A model generated the notes under the pieces. It was not told where the DNA came from, did not search any database, and worked only from the letters and a program-made list of their open reading frames with translations. From assembly GCA_002424705.1 (NCBI GenBank), contig DIKW01000084.1:1-5783 (forward strand): 5,783 nt of DNA. Direction: 5' to 3'. The stretch's first letter is position 1, and each line of letters begins with the position of its first letter. The translations under genes were made by a program, and so were the position numbers. Positions 1-5,783 of this stretch are shown in pieces. This DNA is from Geobacter sp. UBA5608. Its GTDB lineage: Bacteria; Desulfobacterota; Desulfuromonadia; Geobacterales; Pseudopelobacteraceae.

Positions 1-437
1 AAGTAGGCGGGCACGGTGATGACGGCCTCGGTGACGGGTTCGCCCAGGTAATCTTCGGCGGTCTTCTTCATCTTCTGCAGGATGATGGCTGAGATCTCCG
101 GCGGCGAATACTTCTTGTCGCGCACATCCACCCAGGCGTCACCGTTGTCGGCCTTGACGATCTTGAAGGGGGAGATGGCAATATCCTTCTTGACCGCCTC
201 GGTGTCGTACTTGCGACCGATCAGGCGCTTGATGGCGAACAGGGTGTTCTCCGGGTTGGTGACTGCCTGACGCTTGGCCTGCTGGCCGACGATCCGCTCG
301 CCGGCCTCGGTGAAGGCCACCATCGACGGCGTGGTGCGGCTTCCTTCGGAGTTGGCTATGACAATCGGCTCACCGCCCTCCATGATGGCGACACAGGAGT
401 TGGTGGTGCCAAGGTCGATACCGATAACTTTACTCAT
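1..437 (-). CDS. dnaK: Molecular chaperone DnaK (Hsp70), N-terminal part, runs off the left edge
   Basis: DnaK is the cytoplasmic ATP-dependent Hsp70 chaperone that binds exposed hydrophobic segments of unfolded proteins, working with DnaJ and GrpE. Only the first 145 codons (plus two bases) are present, all from the actin-like ATPase domain. The start reads [21 protein letters not shown], which holds the phosphate-1 loop (residues 6-15). Further Hsp70 signatures are [10 protein letters not shown] (33-42), Lys70 in FAIKRLIG at the position of the catalytic lysine of E. coli DnaK, and AVITVPAY at the cut end (138-145). The ATG start at 437 is preceded by AAGGAG with a 9-nt spacer. The gene lies 80 bp downstream of grpE. 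I see no separate CIRCE, clear promoter or terminator in that gap, so it is probably expressed from the hrcA promoter. The substrate-binding domain and any following dnaJ lie outside the window. Nothing looks damaged in the visible part. Confidence 0.97.
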   Translation of the reverse strand, partial: MSKVIGIDLGTTNSCVAIMEGGEPIVIANSEGSRTTPSMVAFTEAGERIVGQQAKRQAVTNPENTLFAIKRLIGRKYDTEAVKKDIAISPFKIVKADNGDAWVDVRDKKYSPPEISAIILQKMKKTAEDYLGEPVTEAVITVPAY

Positions 438-517
438 GATCTAACTCTCCTTCCGTGAGAAATCTTCTGTCTGTAAGCTAAGTAGTGGTTCCCGGAAAAA
501 CAAGGGGGGACACGAAT

Positions 518-1057
518 TTATTTTGGTTGCGCGGCCACTGAGACCATCGAAGGCCGCAGCAGGCGTTCTTTGAGCAGATAACCCTTCTGAAATTCTTGCA
601 CAATGGTGTTGGGCGCTTGCTCGGCGGTCTCCACCTGGCTCATGGCTTGGTGAAAGGCCGGATCGAACAGGGTGCCGCAGGTGCCTTCCACGGCGCAGAC
701 GCCGTATTTCTTGAGGGCGTTCAACAGCATGCCGTGGGTCATGCGGATACCTTCCACCAGAGCCGGCAGGCCGTCTTCGGTGGCGTGATCGAGGGCCCGC
801 TCCAGGTTGTCCACCACCGGCAGCACTTCCTCGATGATCGACTTGACGCCGTAGTTGAGCAGCTCCTCTTTTTCACGGGAGGCCCGTTTTTTGTAATTCT
901 CCAGGTCGGCCCGCTCGCGCAGCAGCTTGTCCCAGTTGTCCCGGGCCTCCTGCTCCTTGGCGCTGAGCGCCTCTTCCAACTGGCTGATCCGTTCCTCCGG
1001 GGTCAGCTCGGTCTGTGCCTGTTCGGTAACGGTTTCGTGCGGTTGTTTTTCTTCCAT
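518..1057 (-). CDS. grpE: Nucleotide exchange factor GrpE
   Basis: GrpE is the cytoplasmic partner of DnaK. As a homodimer it opens the ATPase cleft, releases ADP and so resets the chaperone; in E. coli its long helix also acts as a thermosensor. The 179-residue product is a normal bacterial size. The N-terminus is acidic, Glu/Gln-rich and probably disordered (1-20). A long charged helix likely to form the dimeric coiled coil follows (about 21-75, including [17 protein letters not shown] at 49-65), then the [11 protein letters not shown] segment (79-89). The C-terminal beta domain that contacts DnaK (about 119-175) has the family pattern [10 protein letters not shown] (130-139) and [16 protein letters not shown] (159-174). 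ATG at 1057 is preceded by AAGGAAG with an 8-nt spacer, supporting this start. The gene sits 54 bp downstream of hrcA and 80 bp upstream of dnaK, as expected for a CIRCE-controlled operon. A plus-strand open frame covering most of it is only a shadow. Confidence 0.97.
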   Translation of the reverse strand: MEEKQPHETVTEQAQTELTPEERISQLEEALSAKEQEARDNWDKLLRERADLENYKKRASREKEELLNYGVKSIIEEVLPVVDNLERALDHATEDGLPALVEGIRMTHGMLLNALKKYGVCAVEGTCGTLFDPAFHQAMSQVETAEQAPNTIVQEFQKGYLLKERLLRPSMVSVAAQPK

Positions 1058-1111
1058 AACGTCTGCTTCCTTCGTTCGTTTTTCTTGTACGTCGTCCTGC
1101 TCGTGCCGCGT

Positions 1112-2146
1112 CTAGTCGGTCGTCAAGAGTTGGCTGACCAGGCGGGCGGTGTAGTCAACAATCGGGATTACGCTGGAGTAGCCCATGCGGGTCGGCCCCA
1201 CCACCCCCAGCAGGCCGATGGTATTGTTGCCGGTCAGATAGGTGGAGGTGATCAGACTCATGCCGGCCATCTCCTTGAGCGGTGTCTCGGCGCCGATGAA
1301 AATCTGCACGCCATCGGCCTGCATACAGCGACCAAGCAGCTCCACCAGGCGGCCCTTTTCCTCAAAGGCCGCAAATATCTCACGCATCTTGCTCAGGTCG
1401 GTAAACTCAGGTTGGTCGAAGATGCGTGACTGGCCGGCAATATAGACATCCTGCTCGGCATCGGGCAGCGCCTGCTGTGAGAGGCTTAAGGCCCTGCTCA
1501 GCAACTGGTCGTAGCGGTTTTTTTCCGATTGCATCTCGGCCAGGATCTTCTGACGTACCTGATCAATGGTCAGCCCCTCCAGGACACTGTTCAGGTAGTT
1601 GGCCATCTTGATCAGATCATCACTGGAGAACTCCTGCTCAGTCTCAATGATCCGGTTTTGCACCGCCCCGTTGCAGGAGACCAGGATCGCCAGCACCTTG
1701 TGGCTGCCCAGCTTCACAAATTCCATGTGGCGGAACAGGCAGCTGGTGAAGCGGGGCGCCACCACCAGGCCGGTATAGTTGGAAAGCGAAGAAAGGGTGC
1801 GGCTGGTCTCCCGCAGCACATCGGTCAGGTTGCCGCCGGTTTCGCGGTAGCGCCGAAGGATCTCCTTTTTCTCCTGTGGACTGATCTGACGCAGCGAGAC
1901 CAGTGAATCCACATAGAAGCGGAACCCTTTTTCGGTTGGAACGCGACCGGCCGAGGTGTGGGGTGAGGTCAACAGCCCCAACTCCTCGAGGCTGGCCATC
2001 ACGTTGCGGACCGTGGCCGACGAGAGCGACAGGGCGTGGCGTTTGGCAACGGCACTGCTGCCCACCGGTTCGGCCGTGGCGATGTAATCCTCGACGATCG
2101 CTTCCAGAATCTGTCTACTGCGTTGTGATAGGGTCAGGTCCACCAC
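1112..2146 (-). CDS. hrcA: Heat-inducible transcription repressor HrcA
   Basis: HrcA is the repressor that binds CIRCE operators and shuts off class I heat-shock genes. In studied bacteria it needs GroEL to stay folded, so heat titrates GroEL and relieves repression. With the start chosen here the protein has 344 residues, the usual family length. An N-terminal winged-helix DNA-binding domain (about 5-80) contains SQRSRQILEAIVEDYI (7-22), TAEPVGSSAVAK (24-35), SSATVRNVMASLEELG (42-57) and the wing TSPHTSAGRVPT (60-71). A GAF-like sensor/dimerization region follows, ending in the family-like stretch IGLLGVVGPTRMGYSSVIPIV. The frame stays open upstream to a GTG at 2167, but that codon lies inside the CIRCE repeat and lacks its own ribosome-binding site. 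Two tandem GTG codons at 2146 and 2143 follow AGGGGG by 5 and 8 nt and are the likelier starts; either gives a normal N-terminus. First gene of the leftward operon and probably autoregulated. Confidence 0.96.
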   Translation of the reverse strand: MVDLTLSQRSRQILEAIVEDYIATAEPVGSSAVAKRHALSLSSATVRNVMASLEELGLLTSPHTSAGRVPTEKGFRFYVDSLVSLRQISPQEKKEILRRYRETGGNLTDVLRETSRTLSSLSNYTGLVVAPRFTSCLFRHMEFVKLGSHKVLAILVSCNGAVQNRIIETEQEFSSDDLIKMANYLNSVLEGLTIDQVRQKILAEMQSEKNRYDQLLSRALSLSQQALPDAEQDVYIAGQSRIFDQPEFTDLSKMREIFAAFEEKGRLVELLGRCMQADGVQIFIGAETPLKEMAGMSLITSTYLTGNNTIGLLGVVGPTRMGYSSVIPIVDYTARLVSQLLTTD

Positions 2147-2151
2147 AGGAG

Positions 2152-2157
2152 CCCCCT
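2152..2157 (-). promoter_or_regulatory. Ribosome-binding site deciding the hrcA start
   Basis: Read on the minus strand this is AGGGGG, 5 nt before GTG at 2146 and 8 nt before GTG at 2143. It lies downstream of the open-frame GTG at 2167, so that upstream codon cannot use it. Only 3 nt separate it from the inner edge of the CIRCE repeat, so an RNA hairpin formed by CIRCE would sit beside it. Confidence 0.6.
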
Positions 2158-2160
2158 GAG

Positions 2161-2187
2161 TTAGCACTCTGTTAAGATGAGTGCTAG
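2161..2187 (-). promoter_or_regulatory. CIRCE operator (HrcA-binding inverted repeat)
   Basis: The sequence is TTAGCACTC, nine spacer bases, then GAGTGCTAG. It matches the canonical CIRCE consensus TTAGCACTC-N9-GAGTGCTAA at 17 of 18 arm positions; only the last base differs (G for A), which breaks the outermost pair. It lies immediately downstream of the predicted hrcA -10 box, at about +2 to +30 of the transcript, so bound HrcA would block initiation. In Bacillus subtilis CIRCE is also known to affect mRNA stability as a 5' hairpin; this copy would be transcribed and could do the same. I see no second copy before grpE or dnaK, which argues for one HrcA-controlled promoter for the operon. Confidence 0.96.
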
Positions 2188-2195
2188 CAGGTCAC

Positions 2196-2224
2196 AAGGT
2201 AATCAGCGGTCAGGGTTTTGTCAA
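2196..2224 (-). promoter_or_regulatory. Sigma-70-type promoter of the hrcA-grpE-dnaK operon
   Basis: On the minus strand TTGACA (2224-2219), a perfect -35 box, is followed after exactly 17 bp by TACCTT (2201-2196), a weaker -10 box that keeps the key T1, A2 and T6. Transcription should begin near 2189, at the outer edge of the CIRCE repeat, giving a leader of about 43 nt. CCTTGAC overlaps the kind of sequence sigma-32 prefers at -35, but no CCCCAT-like -10 follows at the right distance, so a housekeeping sigma factor fits better. Predicted from sequence only. Confidence 0.75.
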
Positions 2225-2279
2225 GGCCATAGTGCCGGGGCGGTGGTTGGAAACATTGGCTTAAAAAGGGGCAAATGGC

Positions 2280-2308
2280 TTGCCTGAAGCCTCTAAACAC
2301 TATATATA
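2280..2308 (+). promoter_or_regulatory. Probable promoter of the murI-gerMN-metH operon
   Basis: TTGCCT (2280-2285) and TATATA (2303-2308) are 17 bp apart, each matching four of six consensus bases. They lie in an AT-rich island upstream of murI, with a predicted start near 2314-2316 and a leader of about 28 nt. TATAGA at 2305-2310 is an alternative -10. No riboswitch could fit in so short a leader, so metH does not appear to be under a cobalamin or S-adenosylmethionine riboswitch from this promoter. The -35 overlaps a small inverted repeat GGCTT-N5-AAGCC (2277-2291). Confidence 0.55.
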
Positions 2309-2319
2309 GAATTGTTCTA
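2307..2319. repeat. Short inverted repeat over the predicted murI transcription start
   Basis: TAGAA-TTG-TTCTA is a perfect 5-bp inverted repeat with a 3-bp loop. It overlaps the end of the murI -10 region and the predicted +1. It is joined on its left to the 10-bp palindrome CTATATATAG (2300-2309). The position would suit a repressor operator, but I do not recognise the motif, and symmetry this short is common in AT-rich promoter DNA. Confidence 0.3.
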
Positions 2320-2329
2320 ATCTAGTGGC

Positions 2330-2335
2330 GAGGTG
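2330..2335 (+). promoter_or_regulatory. Ribosome-binding site deciding the murI start
   Basis: GAGGTG matches the anti-Shine-Dalgarno complement and lies 7 nt before GTG at 2343. It is inside the longer open frame that begins with GTG at 2325, so it supports the downstream start. Confidence 0.6.
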
Positions 2336-2342
2336 CGGGTGG

Positions 2343-3176
2343 GTGTCCTGGCGGGCGATCGGCATATTTGATTCAGGGGTGGGCGGTTTGACCGTGCTGC
2401 GGGAACTGGCCCGTGCACTGCCTCAGGAGGATACCATCTACTTCGGTGACACGGCCCGGGTGCCCTACGGCACCAAGTCACCGGATACGGTGATCCGCTA
2501 CTCCCAGGAGATCGCCTCGTTCCTGATGACCCGCGACATCAAGCTGCTGGTGGTGGCCTGCAACACCGCCTCGGCCGTGGCGCTACCCGCGCTGCGACGT
2601 CAGCTGCCGATCCCGGTGGTGGGGGTGATCGAGCCCGGCGCCCGGCGGGCGGTGGAGGTGACCAAGTCCGGTGTGGTGGGGGTGATCGGCACGGCCGGCA
2701 CCATCCGCAGCTCGGCCTATTCCCGTGCCATCAAGCGGTTGAACCCGAACATCTCCGTGTTGGCCAAGCCTTGCCCGCTGTTTGTGCCGCTGGCGGAAGA
2801 GGGCTGGACCGATAACGAGATCGCCCGGCTGACCGCCCACCAGTATCTGGATGAGCTGCGGCAGGCGGGGGTAGATTCGCTGGTGTTGGGCTGTACCCAC
2901 TACCCGCTGCTGAAAAAGATTATCGCCGAGACCATGGGGCCCCAGGTGGCGCTGGTGGATTCGGCCGAGGAGACTGCCCGCACCGTAGCAGCCATCCTGC
3001 AGGAAAAAAAGCTGCTGCGGCCGGCAGCCGAGCAGGGTAACCACCACTACTATGTGACTGATGTGCCGGCCGGTTTTATCCGGGTCGGCAATCGTTTTCT
3101 GGGGGGCAAGCTGGGGGATGTCTATCAGGTTTCCCTTGAGGATTGCCGTCTGACAGACAAGGAACAGGAATCATGA
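2343..3176 (+). CDS. murI: Glutamate racemase MurI
   Basis: MurI interconverts L- and D-glutamate in the cytoplasm without a cofactor and supplies the D-glutamate that MurD adds to the peptidoglycan stem peptide. The 277-residue product is a normal family size. Hallmarks are GIFDSGVGGLTVL (7-19, with Asp10 and Ser11 in the active site), DTARVPYGTKS (36-46), the first catalytic cysteine in VACNTASA (Cys73), GVIGTAGTIRS (113-123) and the second catalytic cysteine in LGCTHYPLL (Cys184, with His186). Both cysteines are present, so the enzyme should be active. The frame is open from GTG 2325, but GTG 2343 follows GAGGTG by 7 nt and gives the family-typical N-terminus MSWRAIGIFDSG, so I chose it. 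It is the first gene of the rightward operon, divergent from hrcA. Its TGA stop overlaps the ATG of the next gene (ATGA), which suggests translational coupling. Confidence 0.96.
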   Translation: MSWRAIGIFDSGVGGLTVLRELARALPQEDTIYFGDTARVPYGTKSPDTVIRYSQEIASFLMTRDIKLLVVACNTASAVALPALRRQLPIPVVGVIEPGARRAVEVTKSGVVGVIGTAGTIRSSAYSRAIKRLNPNISVLAKPCPLFVPLAEEGWTDNEIARLTAHQYLDELRQAGVDSLVLGCTHYPLLKKIIAETMGPQVALVDSAEETARTVAAILQEKKLLRPAAEQGNHHYYVTDVPAGFIRVGNRFLGGKLGDVYQVSLEDCRLTDKEQES

Positions 3177-3757
3177 AACACCGTCGGCGGATAGGGGTTG
3201 ATGTCATTGTGCCGTTTGTGCTGGTGGCGTTGGTGTTTGGCGGGCTGGTCTGGCAGAAGTACCGCGAGGCTGGCCAACTGCCCGACGTGCCGCCTGGACA
3301 ACAGGGGCCCGCGCTAGTGCAGAAGGTGGTGCTGTTCTATGCCAACGACGAGGGTAAGCTCGTCCGTGAGGCGCGGCAGGTGGAGCGTTGTGGCGATCGC
3401 AGCACCTGCTTGCGTTCCCTGTTGGATGAACTGTTCAGCGGTCCCATATCGGATCTTACCAATGTCTACCCTGAGTGGACCACGGTAAATGATGTGGTGT
3501 TTGAGAACGGTCTGGCCGTGATCGACCTGGGTAGCGACTTTGCCGAAGGGTTGGCGGCCGGTAGTTCGGCCGAGATGCTGGCGGTGTACGGCATCGTCAA
3601 CACGGTCTGCACCAACCTGCCCGAGATCACCCAGGTGCAGATCACTATTGACGGCAATCGCCAGGCCCGCCTGCGGCACCTGGATCTGTCCGATCCCCTG
3701 AAGCCGTACCGTGACCTGGAGGCCTCGCAGGATCCGTCTGGCCAGGAAAGGAACTAG
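3173..3757 (+). CDS. Membrane-anchored GerMN-domain protein
   Basis: The 194-residue product has a basic N-terminus (MKHRRR), one hydrophobic segment (about 7-27, starting IGVDVIVPFVLV) and then a soluble region. This predicts an inner-membrane anchor with the rest in the periplasm. There is no lipobox. Residues about 50-172 look like a GerMN (sporulation/spore germination) domain: VVLFYANDEGKLVREARQV (52-70), LRSLLDELFSGP (80-91), NDVVFENGLAVIDLGSDF (106-123), AVYGIVNTVC (137-146) and VQITIDGN (155-162). GerMN domains occur in Bacillus GerM and in many non-sporulating bacteria, and are thought to act in the cell envelope; no enzyme activity is established. Three cysteines (73, 79, 146) would face the periplasm. 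ATG 3173 follows AAGGAA by 8 nt and overlaps the murI stop; an in-frame ATG at 3143 lies inside murI and is less likely. It sits between murI and metH, so an envelope role linked to MurI is plausible but inferred. Confidence 0.85.
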   Translation: MKHRRRIGVDVIVPFVLVALVFGGLVWQKYREAGQLPDVPPGQQGPALVQKVVLFYANDEGKLVREARQVERCGDRSTCLRSLLDELFSGPISDLTNVYPEWTTVNDVVFENGLAVIDLGSDFAEGLAAGSSAEMLAVYGIVNTVCTNLPEITQVQITIDGNRQARLRHLDLSDPLKPYRDLEASQDPSGQERN

Positions 3758-3759
3758 CC

Positions 3760-5783
3760 GTGCAACCGTTTGTGAAGGCACTTGCCGAGCGCACCCTGAT
3801 TCTGGACGGTGCCATGGGCACCCTGCTGCAGGAACGAGGGCTTAAGCCGGGCCAATCGCCGGAAGAGCTGAACCTGACCATGCCCGAGGTGGTGGCCTCG
3901 GTGCACCGCGCGTATCTGGCTGCCGGCGCCGACATTATCGTCACCAACAGCTTTGGCGGCAGTCGTTGCAAGCTTGAACATTTCGGACTGCAAGACAAGC
4001 TGGTGGCGATCAATGCCAAGGCGGTGGCCATCGCCCGTGAGGTGGCTGGCAACAAGGCCTACGTGGCCGCCTCCATCGGGCCAACCGGGCAGTTTGTGGA
4101 GCCGGTGGGCGAACTTACCTTTGACCGGATGGTGGCGGTGTTTGCCGAACAGGCCCAAGCCCTGGCTGATGCCGGCGCCGACCTGTTTTCTTTGGAGACC
4201 TTTCTCGATATCAAGGAATGCAAGGCGGCGCTGATGGCCTGCAAGCAGGTGGCGCCCCAGCTGCCGGTGATCGCCATGCTGACCTTCGAGGATAACGGCC
4301 GTTCGGTTCTGGGCACCTCGCCTGAGGCGGCCGCCATCACCCTGACCGCCGCCGGCGCCGATCTGGTCGGCACCAACTGCGGCTTGGGGGTGGAGGGGAT
4401 GTACGACCTGCTGCGGGCCATGCGGCGGGTGACCCACCTGCCGTTGATCTGTCAGGCCAATGCCGGTCTGCCGCAACTGGTGGACGGCAAGACCGTTTTT
4501 CCGGCCAGTCCGGCCGAGATGACCGCCTACCACGATCGTCTGTTGGAACTGGGAGTGCGGGTGATCGGCGGTTGTTGCGGCACCACCCCGGCCCATATCA
4601 CGGCGATGCGGGCTGCCCTGGATGGTCGTCAGCGTGCCTGGCAGGCTGATCAAAGCGGTATGCCGCTTTTGCTGTCCAGCCGTTCCGGCTGGGCCGCCGT
4701 GGGACAGGGCAACCCCACCGCTCTGATCGGTGAGCGGATCAATCCCACCGGCAAGAAGCTGTATACCCAGGAACTGCTGGAGGGCAAGACCGCCTATATC
4801 CGTCGCGAAGCCATGGAGCAGGCTCAGGCCGGCGCCCATCTGCTGGATGTCAACGTCGGCGCGCCCGGTATTGATGAACCGGCGGCCCTGGAGCGTGCCG
4901 TGTTCTGCGTTACCACCGCCGTCAATCAGCCGCTGGTGCTGGACTCATCCAGCCCCAAGGCGCTGGAGGCCGGTCTAAAGGCGGCCGACGGTAAGGTGCT
5001 GATCAACTCGGTCAATGGCGAGCGCAAGAGTCTGCGACGTATTCTGCCGCTGGCCAAGAAGTACGGCGCCGCCGTGCTTGGGCTGACCCTCGATGAAACG
5101 GGTATCCCCGACACCGCCGAGGGGCGGCTGGCCATTGCCCGCCGTATTCGCAATGCGGCCCGACGCTTAGGTATCGCCGATCGTGACATCATCATCGACT
5201 GTCTGACCCTGACGGTCAGCGCCGAGCAGAAGCGGGCCATGGAGACCCTGCGGGCCATCCGTTTGGTCAAGCAGAAGCTGGGTCTGGCCACCGTGCTGGG
5301 GGTTAGCAACATCTCCTTTGGCCTGCCCCAGCGGCCGCTGATCTCCTCCACCTTCTTCGCCATGGCCATGGAGGCCGGTTTGGACGCCGCCATCATCAAC
5401 CCCAAGGAAAAGGCGATGATGGATGCCTGGCGTTCGGCCCAGGTGCTCTTGAACCGTGATCCCCAGGCCGGCGGCTACATCGCCGCCTACGCCGGTGAGC
5501 AGGCCGCTGCGCTGGCGCCGACAGCAAGCGACCAGCCCCTGGCTATCCGTGATCTGCTGGCTCGATCCATCATCAACGGTGACCGTGAAGGGGTGGTGTC
5601 GTTGATCGAACGGGCCTTGGGCGAGGGGCTGTCGCCGATGCAGATCAGTAACGAAGGTTTGCTGCCCGGCCTGGAAGAGGTGGGCCGGCGTTTTGAAAAA
5701 AACATCGTCTTCCTGCCCCAGGTGATGCAGTCGGCCGAGACCATGCAGGCCGGCTTCGGCCGTCTCAAACAGGAGCTGTCTGG
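3760..5783 (+). CDS. metH: Cobalamin-dependent methionine synthase MetH, N-terminal 674 residues, runs off the right edge
   Basis: MetH transfers the methyl group of 5-methyltetrahydrofolate to homocysteine through methylcobalamin, making methionine and freeing tetrahydrofolate in the cytoplasm. The homocysteine-binding barrel (about 1-285) has LILDGAMGTLLQ (13-24), VTNSFGG (61-67) and the zinc ligands Cys207 (TNCG) and Cys272-Cys273 (GGCCG). The pterin-binding barrel (about 318-560) has LIGERINPTGKK (322-333), LLDVNVGAPGIDE (361-373), LDSSSPKALEAGL (394-406) and INSVNGE (415-421). The helical cap of the B12-binding module begins near 592 and includes FLPQVMQSAETMQAGF (651-666). The DxHxxG cobalamin motif should follow beyond the edge. 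The GTG start at 3760 lies 2 bp after the preceding stop and follows AAGGA by 7 nt. No stop or frameshift interrupts the frame. The cap domain excludes a simple homocysteine methyltransferase such as BhmT or MmuM. Whether the C-terminal reactivation domain exists cannot be seen; compact forms of about 800 residues lacking it are known. Confidence 0.96.
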   Translation, partial: MQPFVKALAERTLILDGAMGTLLQERGLKPGQSPEELNLTMPEVVASVHRAYLAAGADIIVTNSFGGSRCKLEHFGLQDKLVAINAKAVAIAREVAGNKAYVAASIGPTGQFVEPVGELTFDRMVAVFAEQAQALADAGADLFSLETFLDIKECKAALMACKQVAPQLPVIAMLTFEDNGRSVLGTSPEAAAITLTAAGADLVGTNCGLGVEGMYDLLRAMRRVTHLPLICQANAGLPQLVDGKTVFPASPAEMTAYHDRLLELGVRVIGGCCGTTPAHITAMRAALDGRQRAWQADQSGMPLLLSSRSGWAAVGQGNPTALIGERINPTGKKLYTQELLEGKTAYIRREAMEQAQAGAHLLDVNVGAPGIDEPAALERAVFCVTTAVNQPLVLDSSSPKALEAGLKAADGKVLINSVNGERKSLRRILPLAKKYGAAVLGLTLDETGIPDTAEGRLAIARRIRNAARRLGIADRDIIIDCLTLTVSAEQKRAMETLRAIRLVKQKLGLATVLGVSNISFGLPQRPLISSTFFAMAMEAGLDAAIINPKEKAMMDAWRSAQVLLNRDPQAGGYIAAYAGEQAAALAPTASDQPLAIRDLLARSIINGDREGVVSLIERALGEGLSPMQISNEGLLPGLEEVGRRFEKNIVFLPQVMQSAETMQAGFGRLKQELS

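Noticed and set aside
438..517. Separate promoter or terminator between grpE and dnaK
   Set aside because: I found no stable stem with a T-run, no CIRCE copy and no convincing -35/-10 pair in this 80-bp gap; only the dnaK ribosome-binding site is clear.
596..1429. Plus-strand open frame of 277 codons across grpE and the 3' end of hrcA
   Set aside because: It is antisense to two clearly recognised genes, is rich in His, Gln, Gly and Leu as expected of a GC-rich reverse shadow, and matches no family I know.
2276..2291. Possible sigma-54 promoter: TGGCTTG-N4-AAGCC keeps the GG-N10-GC spacing
   Set aside because: The -12 element lacks the TT of TTGC, and a sigma-70-like promoter with 17-bp spacing overlaps it. 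The match is at chance level for a GC-rich genome.
2277..2291. Inverted repeat GGCTT-GCCTG-AAGCC as a terminator
   Set aside because: The stem is only 5 bp, no T-run follows, and it sits inside a promoter with no gene ending nearby.
3754..4839. Minus-strand open frame of 361 codons opposite metH
   Set aside because: It lies wholly opposite conserved metH coding sequence, and its Gly/His/Gln-rich composition is typical of a codon-bias shadow.
4926..5405. Minus-strand open frame of 159 codons opposite the pterin-binding part of metH
   Set aside because: Shadow frame; Arg/Ser/Ala-rich with no recognisable domain or plausible ribosome-binding context.

Overview
The window is an ordinary, densely coding, GC-rich chromosomal segment. 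The protein sequences look most like those of the Desulfuromonadota (former Deltaproteobacteria), probably a Geobacter relative. I infer this from the HrcA, DnaK and MetH sequences and from the hrcA-grpE-dnaK gene order with a CIRCE operator; without a database search the genus is uncertain. I find no mobile element, RNA gene, CRISPR array or phage signature.

Layout. Two transcription units diverge from a control region of about 200 bp (about 2144-2342). Leftward (minus strand) runs a heat-shock operon: hrcA (repressor), grpE (nucleotide exchange factor) and the first 145 codons of dnaK (Hsp70), which runs off the left edge. Rightward (plus strand) runs murI (glutamate racemase), a membrane-anchored GerMN-domain protein and the first 674 codons of metH (cobalamin-dependent methionine synthase), which runs off the right edge. 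The three rightward genes are tightly packed: a 4-bp ATGA overlap, then a 2-bp gap. They are almost certainly co-transcribed.

Control. The hrcA promoter has a perfect TTGACA -35 box and a TACCTT -10 box 17 bp away, followed at once by a near-perfect CIRCE inverted repeat. HrcA therefore probably represses its own operon, and stress relieves this when HrcA misfolds. The opposite promoter (TTGCCT-N17-TATATA) should drive murI-gerMN-metH; a small inverted repeat sits over its predicted transcription start. hrcA, murI and metH all appear to start with GTG, so automated start calls for hrcA and murI probably come out too long.

How the genes work together. GrpE and DnaK are partners in protein folding and HrcA sets their level. 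MurI supplies D-glutamate for peptidoglycan, the GerMN protein is probably an envelope protein, and MetH makes methionine and regenerates tetrahydrofolate. I found no convincing previously undescribed system. The points most worth a second look are the CIRCE/hrcA start arrangement, the murI-GerMN linkage, and the symmetrical site at the murI promoter.
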